64,000 nt of DNA from Chondrilla cf. caribensis (Eukaryota > Porifera > Demospongiae > Chondrillida > Chondrillidae). The stretch's first letter is position 1. Each line of letters begins with the position of its first letter. Location: the NCBI GenBank assembly GCA_964020155.1, contig OZ026556.1, positions 3,825,001 to 3,889,000 on the forward strand, read 5' to 3'. Position numbers and translations under genes: made by a program. A model generated the notes under the pieces. The model saw only the letters and a list, made by a program, of their open reading frames with translations. It made no database searches and was not told the DNA's origin. Below, piece after piece: positions 1 through 13,169 of this stretch.

Positions 1-191
1 CCCAGCTAGTAACCTGTAATTACATACAACAACACACGTACGTATGTATGTACGTATGTACACCATACATACATCCGTGTGTATACAATATACGTATATG
101 GAACAAGTACTCCTACGTACATATGTACGTACGTATACAATGTATGTATGCATACCTACATACAAAATGCATAACAATGTACTTTACTAAC

Positions 192-2624
192 CTCTTCATG
201 AATGCTGCATAGGTGAGTGATTCAGGGGCACATTGCTCCAGTACATCGAAAATCTCATCAAGTTGACTGGACAATGAGTCAGTAGAGAGCGAACTCCCCG
301 AAGACAGCAGGGAGTTTAGACTGAAGGTAGACTTGATACGACTGGAAGGGACTTCGAGGGACCCACGGCCACTGCTGGTACTGTCGATTGGGCCATGCAA
401 CAGGCTTGAAGTTTCAGAAGGAGGACATATGGAGAAGTGATAAAAGAGGGCGGAGTCATCTTTGAACTGCTGGAGATGGTGGACTGTGGAGGAGAATACA
501 GTAAATGACGGCAGGATCAAGTGTCATGACACCAGACAGAGGAAGTACTGTGGAGGAGAATACAGTAAATGACGGCAGGATCAACAGTGTCATGGCACCA
601 GGCAGAGGAGGCAGTGGAGGTACTGTCAACCATCCTTACTACAGCTACGTAAGCCATTATTGTAGATGTGAAGAGGTATTGAAAGATACACATGAGTACG
701 TACGTACAGTGAAACCTACGTATAAAGACCACTGTAGTGACTAGGACTAAAGACAGGTGGTCTTATACAGAAGTGCTTCACTGTGGTTGAGTTGACATGT
801 AGTGGGACGTTTGATAAAGGTTACTTAGGAGAGGTGGTCTTTAGTACAGGTTCCACTGTATTTGAGAATGATAACATGTCCAGACATGTGTACATACATA
901 CTTGTATACGTAAGTACGTATGTATGTATATACATACGTACGTACATACCTAAGTACATAGTGTTGAAAGGAGATCAAAGCAATCAACAACACATATGTA
1001 ACAACAACAACAACAACGATGTTAGTAACAACATACCATGTTCGATAACACCAGTGTCCAGAAGTGCCTGCCACATTCCCACTACCATGTTCCTGGACCG
1101 CTCGATGCTGGAATTCAGGACCACCCAATTCACCAGATCCTTGCCCGAACAGCAGTCCGAATAGCTGCGCAGGTTGAAGGTACACTCCTTCAACAGTGTG
1201 GGGAAATGCTCCTTTATAAGCTGATACAGGTTAAAACCAGCTAAAACCAGCTGAGAATCCTTCACATTCTAAACAAAGTTAAAGACACAAGTGGTATGAT
1301 ATCCAGTGAAGTATCCAAGTACATACATAATCTCAACCTCAGGCCTTGCACAGGCTTAGGTGCAGGGGCTTAATACCTGCCCATACGCGATATTTTTGCA
1401 AAACGTTAATGTACGTATGCATGATATAGGCCGCCATGTTTTTTCGCGTCATCCCTACATACGTATATCCATCAACACAACACCAAGATAATCTCAACCT
1501 CAGGCCTTGCACAGGCTAAGGTGCATGAATCTCACTTAACCAAAGACAAAGACTTTTGGACATTGATCCAATCAAGGTAATTAAAAATAACTAAGTGAAC
1601 AAGTGTGTTAGATATGAACAAAGCATAACACTCAATTTCCTGCCAATGTTATTATACTCAAGGATCTTGGTATGTGTCAGTGATACTTTATATTTTCATC
1701 GACTATATCTTTTTATCAACTGATTGAATTTACGTTTCACTCATAAAGTAACAAACATTCATTTCTGAAAGTGCAAACAGTTAACAGAGAATGATTGAAG
1801 AACAATAAGTGGAAGAACCCTACCCGCTACAGGACAACTTGAATAACATACGTATTCCTGGTACATGCACACATGCATGTAGGGGCATGTACAAACTCAT
1901 TACACACATCAGAGCAAGTTCCATCCCCATCTTCTCCCATCCCTTCAACCACGTGCATATGTACACATACATCTCCACATCTCTGTACAGTAACTACATA
2001 CAACCACAGGTATCCAAATACATTTAACACCTCATGACTAATACTTGGGCAGACAAAGGCAGACTACAACCAATGATCACCCTTTCTGAGATAGAGGGCA
2101 ACAATTATCGCCTTACAGTGAAGCAGGAAGTACCTGGTGACATCAGGAGTTAATCTTCCAATGCATTTCAGCACAGGGCTAGTCTACAGGCTGCCTGTGA
2201 GCTGAAATGTGAAAATCACATTAGGAGGCCTTACACAGTTATCAGCAGGGCCCACCAATTTCAGGTAATCGACACTAGAGCCAAGTGAAATAAGTCCCCA
2301 GACTCCAAACACCCAACCCAAAAAATGCTACAAACATTCCCCCATTGCCCTATCCCATGTACATACGTACATGTACTAATATGTGTGAGTAGCAACACAC
2401 TCACTACCATACTTTGTGGATGTACATAATAAACAGTTGAAGGAGCAGAACATACACTCCAAGTACGTACTTGATAGCTATCCTCTCCATGTTAACAGGA
2501 ATACATACATAGGACAACATACAGTACAATACATACATAAAAGGCTGATAAAATTGTTATGTACAGAAAGAGCATTTTAAGAGTCTGTGTTCACTGCAAG
2601 GGATAAATCTTATATACACATAAG

Positions 2625-2683
<59 letters not shown>

Positions 2684-3084
2684 AGAGAGAGGGGGAGGGG
2701 AGCAAGGTAGTAATGTACGTGGTGCACAACACTAACGATCCAATCCACAATCCTTGTGATGCAGTAGGATATTGAAGGACATGTGGAGGTGACATCAACA
2801 CAACACCTGTTCTGATATTTATTTTTACTACCTTTTCCCACCATCCAGGAATTTATAATTAGCCAATGGTAGCTGTGAATCATGCACTCATGCACATAAT
2901 TATATACAGACACCATGGTTGGTAGGAAAGGGCAGATCAAGACTAGTCCTACTAACTCTGGCATACAATGGAACAGATGGTACTGTGGAGAGGTGTAGCC
3001 TAGTCTATGGATGAGTATGAGCATGCATGTACGTACGTGTCCTGGTGGGTCAGGGTAGTAGGGAGAACTGTGGATAAGTACATT

Positions 3085-3148
<64 letters not shown>

Positions 3149-3430
3149 TATGTGCGTGCATGTATTCTTGTGTGTGTGTTTGTGTGTGTGTAATGTGCAT
3201 GTGCACACGCGTGCGGCAAGGTTAGGGATGATTGTGGGAAACATACATGATGTGTGGGAGTCAAATATCAGAAAAATGAGTGATAATATAACATTTACTT
3301 ACTTCCAGGATATATCTAAACTGCAACACTCACACATTTCAACTGTGTACATATGTACCATGTAGACAATCGAGCAACCAATATATATCTGATATCCAAG
3401 TCTTAACTGTGATTCATATTTGATTACTTG

Positions 3431-3474
<44 letters not shown>

Positions 3475-5537
3475 GCAACATAGAATCAAGAAGAAATGGT
3501 AAGCATCAGCCTATCAATAGGTCTAACAAACCTGAGATAATCCACCGAGGGAGCTAATATCGTGAAAACTTCTGGAATGTTTGAGATTAGGAGCTAAGTT
3601 CGGATCCAGTTGAGGAATTGGCGGAGCTAAGAAATGACTATCGAAATCGCCCGACAAGGTCAGTAGCTTCCTCTTCAAGGTCTTAAACATTCTCTACACT
3701 ATCTCGCTACAAAATGTACAAACAAGGAACTACACTACAACGCGTATCACGAAGTTTCAGACGATTCGCTTTATATAATCGCCGCAGATAGACGAGCAGA
3801 CGCAACGTACGCGACGTCCCCGAGAAGCCTTACAAGTGAAGTACGTAACGCTTCCGGAATCCTACGTAATCAAACCACATCTGTGAATATTGTTGTCAGA
3901 ACGTTTCCGTAGCCGTTTGAGCGGAAAAAATCAATTTCGTGTAAAGATTTTAGTATTTCCAGATACAGGGGAAAACACAAACTTGATCGGTCACCTCCCA
4001 ACACAATTTACAGTATTTGTAGTCTGGTGTATGAGGTTCATACAACAGTAGCAGATGGAATACCGCATAGCGGGAAATTTTCACAGGACAAAATTTTCAC
4101 GAATTTCGCAGTTGGCCTAACATCTGCGAAAATAAAATCCATGACTTAGGCGTTCTTGTTGTTCTATCACATGACAGTACCCAACATCCGCGAAAATTTA
4201 TCTGCAAATTTTCATTTTTGGAGCCATCTGCGAAAATTTTGTCCTGCGAAAATTTCCTGCTACGTATACAGTAGGACACTTCAATCTAGAGATCTTCATC
4301 AACCGTGACTGTGAGCTCATTTCGGCTACGACACAACTACCACACATTATTATTATGCGATATTCCACTACGTCAAGGTGAAATTCCTCAATGTTGTACA
4401 GCTACCCATATCCCCATCTATCTCCTCCAACCGAGGAGGGTCAAATCTGCTATAGACTAGTCATGGACACAAATGGTGACTGTATTACAGTGATGATGAC
4501 AATTTTTGGTAATAGACAGATTTTAACATGTGCATGTGTGTAGGCACGAACCTGATAAGATGAAGTGGGTGACCCAAAATGGCTGGCACGACTTAGTCTT
4601 GGGGTAATACGTCCATCGAACTGCTCACTTTCAGAGTTTTCATCGACCAATCCATCCGAATCATCTGCGAAAGTGATGAAGCAACGAGTAGAAACCAAAA
4701 TCAACCATTGTGAAGGAAAAACAAACATGTTTACAGAGCATTTGGCTATAGGACTCCAAACAACAGGCTATAGGACCTCACAATAGGCTATAGGACCTCA
4801 AACAACAGGCTATAGGACCTCAAACAACAGGCTATAGGACCTCAAACAACAGGCTATAGGACCTCAAACAACAGGCTATAGGACCTCAAACAACAGGCTA
4901 TAGGACCTCAAACAACAGGCTATAGGACCTCAAACAACAGGCTATAGGACCTCAAACAACAGGCTATAGGACCTCAAACAACAGGCTATAGGACTTCGAA
5001 TGCAATGCACAATAAATTTAATGTGTACGTAGTTTGTGTATGAGATGAGGTTAGGCCTCTATAGAATTCCAGTCATGGTTCACTGATCCTCTGGTAACTG
5101 ATACAGCAGATTGAATTGTAATATCTGCCGCCGAACACACTAATCAAAGAATGCACTCAATGCAGATGAGCCAAGTATACGTACGTATAAGTACGCACTT
5201 TTCCAATATTTAATAGATGAGCACACCCATACACACACACACACACACACCAATGCCCCACACACTTACCAACATTGACACTTTTAAACAATCCCTCCAT
5301 TTCTTTCACATACTTCCCATACAACAACTTTAGGTTCTCAGCAGATATGGCAAAAAGTTGTGTTGTCTGTTGTGTGATAACAGATGCCTTGCGTTGTCCT
5401 CCAAACAGTACAGATTCACCAAGGGTTGATCCACTACTGAGTGAGCACACACTGTCAGCCTGGAGAAGAAACAGAACAAAAAATGATATTTAGCATGTGC
5501 AGCCTAAGTATACAGCAAGTACTTCCATATTATACAT

Positions 5538-5571
<34 letters not shown>

Positions 5572-5578
5572 ATGTGTG

Positions 5579-5651
<73 letters not shown>

Positions 5652-5697
5652 ATGTATGTGTGTGTGTGTGTGTGCGTGTGTGTGTGTGTGTGCGTGC

Positions 5698-5737
<40 letters not shown>

Positions 5738-6610
5738 ATGTGTGATGAGTGTGTATGTGTTCACAGACACTCGTATTCATATATGTACGCATACACCATA
5801 TAGACAGTTCCTATGCACATCGGATATGGGATGAAACCTAATGTAATTTTCCCCAGAAGTACCTTCACAGAGGATTTTATTAACATTCCTTCAATCATAA
5901 AAGGTACTAAATACTGAAATTGGCCAACCAGGGTGAACCGTTAGTAAAACTAACCTACAATTGGTGAATGATTATATCTGAATGATGAACTCTGCATTCT
6001 TATTGGAGGATAAGATTACACAACAACACAACATTTGGTAATAATGATAAACTTGGCTACACCAGGTTACGAATTTCAATTATAGCGTTTTAATGTTATT
6101 TACTCAAATTTAATGGGTCAGCTACGTATATTATGATTTGGATATTAGACTCTGAAATTTCAATGGATGACTAGACTATCCATCCAATGAAATAACAGAG
6201 TTCAAATACAGTATCTTATCATACGTAAGTAAGATGGTGCCCGTGATGTACAAACCTTTGCCAGATCCCCAGACTCAGATACTCTTATGTCCAGTGATCC
6301 GGAGAGGACTATGTACCAGAAAACCCCATCTTCACCTTGTTTGAACACTGGGAAAGAAGAATGAGCGATATAACATAACTGAGAAATAATCCTTTTGAGA
6401 AAAAAACGAAACATGATAACATCTTAAATTCATAGAGAAAATATGCATATATACCAGTATAATATGCATTATGTACATAGACAAAACATATGTATGTAGT
6501 GTTTACATAACAACAATAACAACAATACCATAATACTGTGTACAAATATTTTAGAATAATAAACTCTTCTTTGCAATATAGATGTTAATGTCGCATTATT
6601 TAAGTATGTA

Positions 6611-6659
<49 letters not shown>

Positions 6660-7701
6660 ACATTTATAACCATAACTTTATTCAATTTAATATAAACAAT
6701 TGATAATAATATAATAATAATAATGATGGCTATAATGTGATCACTGATATTGTATGTGTGCTACCGTCTAACAATAGGAAGCAGTATACATACACAAGTA
6801 AGGAAATTCCAACGTATGATGAAGAAACAAACGTTTCCGACACAAATCCATCACACAGGTAACTGCAATTCAAACTATAGATGGCATAAGTGTGACTACC
6901 AATTAAACTCTCAGAAACAGACTGCAATACAGTTATGGCTATAAAATCTTCACTAAAACCTCAGAAGCTTCTAGCTACATTCAAGGCCTGCCAACCAGTG
7001 AACAACAATACCCAACAATCATGTCTTACACTGTATTGCTCCACACAACTTCATGCATACAGCATGTTTGAGTTATGTACGTATCATGGAGTATAGCATA
7101 GCGGAAGGAAGGAAAGAACACTCTTTCTATTTCACTATCCATGTTCAGAGAAGGAACTTTTCAACCCGAACAAAGGTAATCCCACAGAATAACACCTCAC
7201 AAGAAGGGTCAGTCAATAAGAATTATGCACGGCAGTTCAAGACTAATTTATGCAATAGTTGGATTGTACCAATTTCGATCTACACATGTAGTATGTAGTA
7301 CATACACACAATGGGCCCTTTAGCACCTGTTGTTCATCCAATAACATGTCCTTATGCAGGTGTATATTGCCCAAGGGATCTACATGTAAATGTGTTAATA
7401 ATGCTAAGTACTGCAGTAGGTGATTTGACAATGTAATAACATGTATACACATTCACACTTACACAATGTGTCCTTTGGTAGAATGATGTGCTCCAACACT
7501 GATGCCATCCCATGCAGTACTGTCTTTGGGAGAGCATGGAATACCCCCAAACTCTACAATGCACCAGAAGAGACACTAGACGATGGCAACGCCCGACACA
7601 CGACACACAGTGTATACAAACAGTCTAAAAACAATTCATGACACGTATAAACCTCGTTCACCTTCAGTCGATGAATTAAATCTTCAATTTCTTCGTCATT
7701 C
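192..7701 (-). CDS. RAPGEF4: Epac2/RAPGEF4-like cAMP-regulated Rap guanine-nucleotide exchange factor, 5' part
   Basis: Exons seen, in transcript order: 7701-7653, 7553-7463, 6347-6256, 5459-5270, 4664-4552, 1268-1037, 483-192; all junction phases match. The first four encode a cyclic-nucleotide-binding domain: LKVNESLGVFHALPKTVL, then FKQGEDGVFWYIVLSGSLD, then the phosphate-binding cassette LGESVLFGGQRKASV with its arginine kept. Exon 4664-4552 is an acidic/serine linker. Exon 1268-1037 is a DEP domain (CCSGKDLVNWVV, VVGMWQALLDTGVIEHG) and 483-192 continues FKDDSALFYHF, which matches the post-DEP segment of Epac proteins. The CNB-then-DEP order is that of vertebrate Epac2, not Epac1. The second CNB, REM, RA and CDC25 catalytic domains must lie beyond the left edge. 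Known family role: cAMP binding releases autoinhibition and activates Rap1/Rap2. The first coding exon, upstream of 7701, was not found; exon 7701-7653 begins in phase 2. Confidence 0.85.
705..860. mobile_element. MITE, TACAGT family, in the Epac DEP-side intron
   Basis: 156 bp with inverted ends: left TACAGTGAAACCTACGTATA then AAGACCAC; reverse complement of the right TACAGTGGAACCTGTACTAA then AGACCAC. It lies between Epac exons 1268-1037 and 483-192. No coding capacity. Confidence 0.65.
1328..1527. repeat. Direct-repeat pair
   Basis: A block of about 35 bp beginning AATCTCAACCTCAGGCCTTG and continuing CACAGGCT(T/A)AGGTGCA occurs at about 1330 and again at about 1493, 163 bp apart. It lies between the Epac linker exon (4664-4552) and the DEP exon. 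The rest of this intron (about 1530-3530) holds microsatellites and no recognisable gene. Confidence 0.7.
2627..3472. repeat. Cluster of (CA)n/(GT)n microsatellites
   Basis: Three arrays: CA at 2627-2682, GT at 3089-3146 and CA at 3435-3472, all in the Epac intron next to the alternative first exon. Between them the sequence is AT-rich without recognisable genes. Confidence 0.95.
3532..3690 (-). CDS. Candidate alternative first exon of the Epac2-like gene
   Basis: An ATG at 3690 opens a 53-codon reading frame (MFKTLKRKLLTLSGDFD... ending SSLGGLSQ) that stops exactly at a GT donor (CAG|GTTTGT at 3532/3531), in phase 0. The exon lies inside the Epac intron between 4552 and 1268. The downstream DEP exon starts in phase 0, so direct splicing gives an open frame. 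The sequence just upstream (about 3700-3850) is unusually CpG-rich for the window, as a promoter could be. The predicted product would lack the N-terminal cAMP-binding domain and start shortly before DEP, like vertebrate Epac1 or the short Epac2 isoforms. Inferred from sequence only. Confidence 0.6.
4061..4273. mobile_element. MITE, AGCGGGAAATTTTCGC family, copy 1
   Basis: 213 bp in an Epac intron. The left end TACCGCATAGCGGGAAATTT and the reverse complement of the right end (TACTGTATACGTAGCAGGAA, then ATTTTCGC) are inverted; both continue into AGGACAAAATTTTC(A/G)C. Similar in structure to 27077-27283. Confidence 0.7.
4740..5000. repeat. 22-bp minisatellite in an Epac intron
   Basis: About eleven nearly identical units of GGCTATAGGACCTCAAACAA plus CA, between Epac exons 5459-5270 and 4664-4552. 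The low divergence indicates a young or homogenised array. Confidence 0.95.
5541..5740. repeat. (GT)n microsatellite, interrupted
   Basis: About 200 bp of GT with CATGTGTGTG and TGCGTG interruptions, in the Epac intron just upstream of exon 5459-5270. It generates long false reading frames of VCVCVC or THTHTH. Confidence 0.98.
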
Positions 7702-8196
7702 CTGCGAAAAAAGAATTGTAACATGCAATTTATCTTCATGAAGTTCAGTAATCGGTACAACTCCGCGTCCTTTTCTCCCTCTCCGTCAAGTTACCTATTC
7801 GATAAAGACCGTGTTTCATCCATCACCTTTCTACCAGTTGATAGTATATCTGTGTCACTTTTAAACTATGCAATCTCGTCGAACGTTCACACTGCTAGTT
7901 CCTTCACGCGCTGATGCTTGACAACTTCACTCCATGTGAGATAGGATGAGACGTAGCACTCGTCTTTGATTTCAACTCGGATTGTATATTAGCGTTCGTA
8001 AACGCGTTTGGATTAACGGCAACTAACGCAATACACGTAGATACCCATTATTATACGTATATTCGGCATATTATAATGCCATGGAAATTATGGCTAGACC
8101 TATGCAATAAAATTGAAATGCTATAAAAATAATCCTATTGTATTCGAGTAATTGTATTTAGATTTAATAAAAACCCCTAACTTTCACATGTAGTGT

Positions 8197-11100
8197 TTAA
8201 AGTTCTTCCTTGTTGGTTGCTTCACCCTCTATTTTCTCTCCACTTTCATCTTTGGATTCATTTGTGTTGTCAAAGTCTTTGGCTCCTGAACACTTGTGGT
8301 GTTCAGTATCTCCATCCGACCCAATGTTCAATAAATACTGTGTAAGCTCATCTAAGGTCAGACCGCCAGTATAGTCCACTGGATTCTGTGGAGACAGCAA
8401 TACAGAATGTCATGACAATGAAGGATGATTGAACTGTTTGAGGTGAACATCACAAGAAGATTGCATTAGAGGCCTGCAAGCAGTATTCAGAGAACAGTCC
8501 AATTCGATTGTTGGTACAGTAGAAAAAGCTTACTACATTTGACCCTCAATAAGGCACAATGTACTCTTTTGAAATTGTTGGAATATCAGACCTAAGTCTG
8601 GAGAGTAGGTTCGCAGGAGCCTAACACCTCCTGCCCATGGGACTGCATTATACATGTTGTTTGCAAGCATGACGTTTGAAGTATTGTAATTCTAATTTAT
8701 TGCAAATGACAGAAAAGCCGACAATTCTGAAACTAATTTCTAAGCACATCATATCAAAATACATGGTGGTTCAGGTGTGCTATTTCACAGCAGTGGACAA
8801 ACCAGGAGGTGTCTAGGCCTGATTACCATCTGTGTATATCCCCTGGTGCAAGCCAAATGTGGTCAGGCATGACACTGCTGCCCCCCAAGCTTAAGGTCTA
8901 GTCCTGGAGTTTCAGAACTGAAAGTGAACAGTATATTATTGTAAAGTGTTAGTGAAAGTTATTCTCTCCAAACCACTGCAGATTTCGTCAGTTTGCTTTG
9001 AAAATGAACAGTGAGGAGTACCAGTCAACACAATACTGATATATATCAATAACTGTATCCATCACACAAACCTACCTTGGGGTTACTTGTGTTGAAGTAT
9101 TTGATGTCAGGAAATTCCCTTATGTTGACCCCATCCACCTCATTGGGCATAATATTTATCTTTGCAATCATGAAATCTGCTGAATCAGCAAATCTTTCAG
9201 CCAGTGTTTCCCAAATGGGAGCAAAAGCAGTGCATTTTTCATCGTCTGGATCATCTGCATAAAGATTGCAACATAACAGACAATCTAAACAGTACAAACT
9301 GTTATAATTTTTGTACAAGATAGTATCAAGTATAATATGCAGTGTTCTCGCCAGGCCGAATTTGCAGGGCGGACCGCCCTTTTTAGATTTGAAATTTGAC
9401 TTCATTTGTAATGATCCTTCCTTTCCTGAGACTGGCAAACAGTTTTTCCCCCTTGTGTCAGCTGTTTAGATAACGCGAGGCAATAAACCTTCGCGCGTAT
9501 GCCGAGCAGTCGGATTGACGCCATTTTTATGCAGAATATTAATCAACCACGTTCGTACGTACCCATACGTGTCGTTCGAAAAAACTTGCACCGATTATTA
9601 TTTCGTATTTCTAATCTCGATGAGCAAGAGAACTGCTGATAATGGCAATTTACCCCAAGGTAAACACAGACCAACAGGATTTAATCCTGAATGGGATAAC
9701 AATTTCCCATTTGTACTGTATGCTGGGGATGCATCTGGCGCTGGTGGCATGTTTTGTTCTGCTGTTGAGGCAAAGCTCAGAGAAGGCATTGTGCAAGCTT
9801 TGGTGCAGAGTGCACAAAAAATTGCTTTGATAAGTGCACTTAAGTGTATGTATTGGTGCTGATCTAGCAAGAAATTGCCCACATGCACAACAATGCCCAT
9901 ATTACACTACATTAGTGTAGCATAATGTTAAAATGTTGTCGAATTCCAATTTTTTCATCATAACCATCCTCGTCCTTGTGGTTCAGCTGTTTCACCTTTA
10001 TTAATACTGGGGGTGTCTCGACATTGACATCGTGATGCTATATAAATACCACAATAACCCACCACCCTTTTTTAATTTTTTTCTGGTGACTACACTGATA
10101 TGTACAATGATGACAATCCCACACTAAGTATATTAAAATATTATGCATATTCTGTAAAGGCTCATGTCCATACGGTACTCACAGAATTGTACAAAGACGT
10201 CCTTTTCGCCATTTTTCACCACATCCCAAAAGTTCTTCCCGACCAGCACTTTCACAGGCTTTGAGTCCCAGTCCTTAGGGATTTCCTCACTGTGCCTAAA
10301 TGGCTGTTATATATAGTGCCGAAAACATAACATTCAGATAAAAAACTAAATTACAATTTCATATTATTTGCCAATGCAAGTACACACACCCAAACACACA
10401 ACAGTACATAGTTAATTGAGACAGTAATATGACAAAGTATGTAAGGATGAGGTTCCAGTAATAAATACATGCACACACACTGTCAGAAAGCATCATGTTG
10501 GAATTTGATCATTCGATGTCAATATGACAGTGAACTATTTAAATGCATGCATACGCTCACCTTGATTTTCCCATCAAAGTAGTCAGTAAGGAAGGTTTTT
10601 ATGTTCTCTGCTGTCAGCTCAGAGAACTCTGGCACATATATTTCCATGTCAATACCAAACTGGAACAGCCGAGCACAGGGGTACTACACAGCAGAGTAAG
10701 GAAATACGGAGCTAGGTGAAAGAACCTGCATATGAAGTGGGGGTGGGAACTGAGGATTGGCTGCATACATACATGGAGTGTATGGATATGGGCCTCGACT
10801 ATGTGTATATGGGACCGGACCATCTGTACATGAAATGGGTATGGGACCAGATTGTCTGTACATGGAATGGGTATAGGACCGGATTGTAGGTACATAGAAT
10901 GGGTATGGGATCAGATCGTCTGTACATGGAATTGGTATGGGACCAGATTATCTGCACATGAAATGAATATGGGACCAGATTATCCATGGAATGTGTATGG
11001 AATCAAATTGTCTGTATATGAACAAAACAATTATCCCAATCCCAACTAACATCATCTTCTGTGATATCAAAGGCCTGAGCCATTCTGGAGTTGTCTTCAA

Positions 11101-13107
11101 GGTCAGTGTTGATAGAGACGAAGACAACCTAAACCAAGAATTCAAATTGATAAGTAGTATTACCTGGAATAAAAGCAATTGATAATGATGACAAAGGACA
11201 CACAGGAATCACCTACAGTTACGTCTCAAATATGGTGGGGGCATTTCAAGTCAAACTTGCTCAATTGAATTTCCAGATGTGTCTTATACACAGGTATGCC
11301 TGTTACACTAGTTGATCCGGTGTTATGATGTATGACAGACATACACATGTTAATACACTTACCAGTTACTATACACATAATAGCCGAATGCATCCCTCCA
11401 TGCATAGGGTGGACAACCCAGTGTTATGTTGTTGGAACAGTTTGAAGTTGTTGCAACATGGACTAATACATATTATGATTGTACATGTGTTAAGTTATCA
11501 ATGATGATCTACAGACATGGGTGATGACTATTATGACCATAATATAGGAGCAATTAGTACAAATTTGCAGATTGAGATGTACAAAATTAATTAATGGTCG
11601 TGATTCGAATTCTATTAGCAACAAAACTATTGGTTTCTCAGAGTATAGGTTAACACAGCATCCTTGTAGTCACAACTGTCAAAATTTTCCTCGTACGTAT
11701 GCTAATTGACCATTTTATCAATGCCGTAAACTAAAACATGGAAGGAGTCATAATTGAAAATGACAGTTGTATAGCTTCAAATGAAAAATCACACGTGAAG
11801 AATTATACATCTTAAGGGACACTTAATAGCTTTTTTGTAATTGCTGAATGTTTTGTAATGTTTCATGCCGTGGCTTTCACTTGATGCACAAATACGTACG
11901 TAGATGAGTTAATATTCTAACTGAATTACATATACAGATACCTACATACATATTTATCACATGTGTACATGTATTATGATATTTGTCTACACATAGGTAA
12001 GTGATGCATATAGAAGAATGAAATACCCACTTTATTTTTAAAGTCTTTTGCGGCTGTCCTTGCAGCCTCGACAACATCGGCTGCAGTCTTGTCAGAGGCC
12101 GAATGGTAGATGTAAAGGTGCATCTTCCCATGTACCCCATAGATGCGCATGGTATTCTGCAGGTTTTGCAGGTGTGAACAGGAAACACATGAAACAGGAA
12201 GTATATGCAAACAGGAAGTATGTATTAAGGTGAGAAGAGAACAGCGAGGAGATGATGTCACATTAAATCAATCCATCGGAACTTCTGTGAATTAAATTAT
12301 GCATAGGCTTTACAAATACATAATAGCTGTTGACCACGAAGCAAGGTAGTACGTATACACTTGAGGTGAGTGGTGCTATGTACCATGGCTTCAGGGACAC
12401 AAAAAAGTGGTAGCTGTTCAGTTTCGATGAATTCTCGGATGTCATCAGCATTAAATTCTCCACTGTATACTGCAGCTTTTCCATCATCAAACTGCAAAGG
12501 AACAAAGTAGATTTGGAACCCTGTCAAATGTTGTCTTTGTGTTGCTGATATAATATTGCTGTACATCACAGCAATATTATATCAGCCACTTCATATGGGA
12601 TACTATGGTAAATTAATCATGGCAGATAGTAAGCACCCCAGCTTATGGAACAATAAATAGTCACAATATAAAAAAACATACTCAGACCTGTACTGTAACA
12701 TTTTATTAACTACATACAGTGAAGTCTCTTTAATCCACCACTGCCACCACACACCTGCCAAACCCTTTAATCCTCCACAATTTCCCAGTACCAATATAAT
12801 GTACAAGTATACCAATGAATATCCAGTTAATCTGCCAAACTCGTTAATCCACCATATTCTTTGAAAATTAATTGCAGCGGATTAATGAGAATTTACTGTA
12901 ATTACATTATAATAGTAAACTCATAGTCTACTATACTCAACATGGCTACTTATAGGTGAATTCCCACACAACACAAGTGAAGGGAGCTTCCGTGCACAGT
13001 ACAGTATAGAGGAATTGATGTACAGCACCAAGGTAGGCACCAACCCATAATAACACCCACACACCCACACACACACACACCAACCCACACCCACCCACAC
13101 ACACACA

Positions 13108-13169
<62 letters not shown>

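Noticed and set aside
5441..5834. Many long reading frames of VCVCVC or THTHTH across GT/CA tracts (also at 24.0-24.4, 34.9-35.2, 36.2-36.6, 41.7-42.0, 45.3-45.6, 53.4-53.6 and 61.9-62.1 kb)
   Set aside because: They are dinucleotide repeats that lack stop codons in every frame; no splice-consistent exon or domain uses them.
7800..7990. Minus-strand frame ending WSEVVKHQRVKELAV upstream of the first Epac exon
   Set aside because: It could be the missing 5' exon, but no donor in the needed phase and no start codon in frame was found, so it was not annotated.
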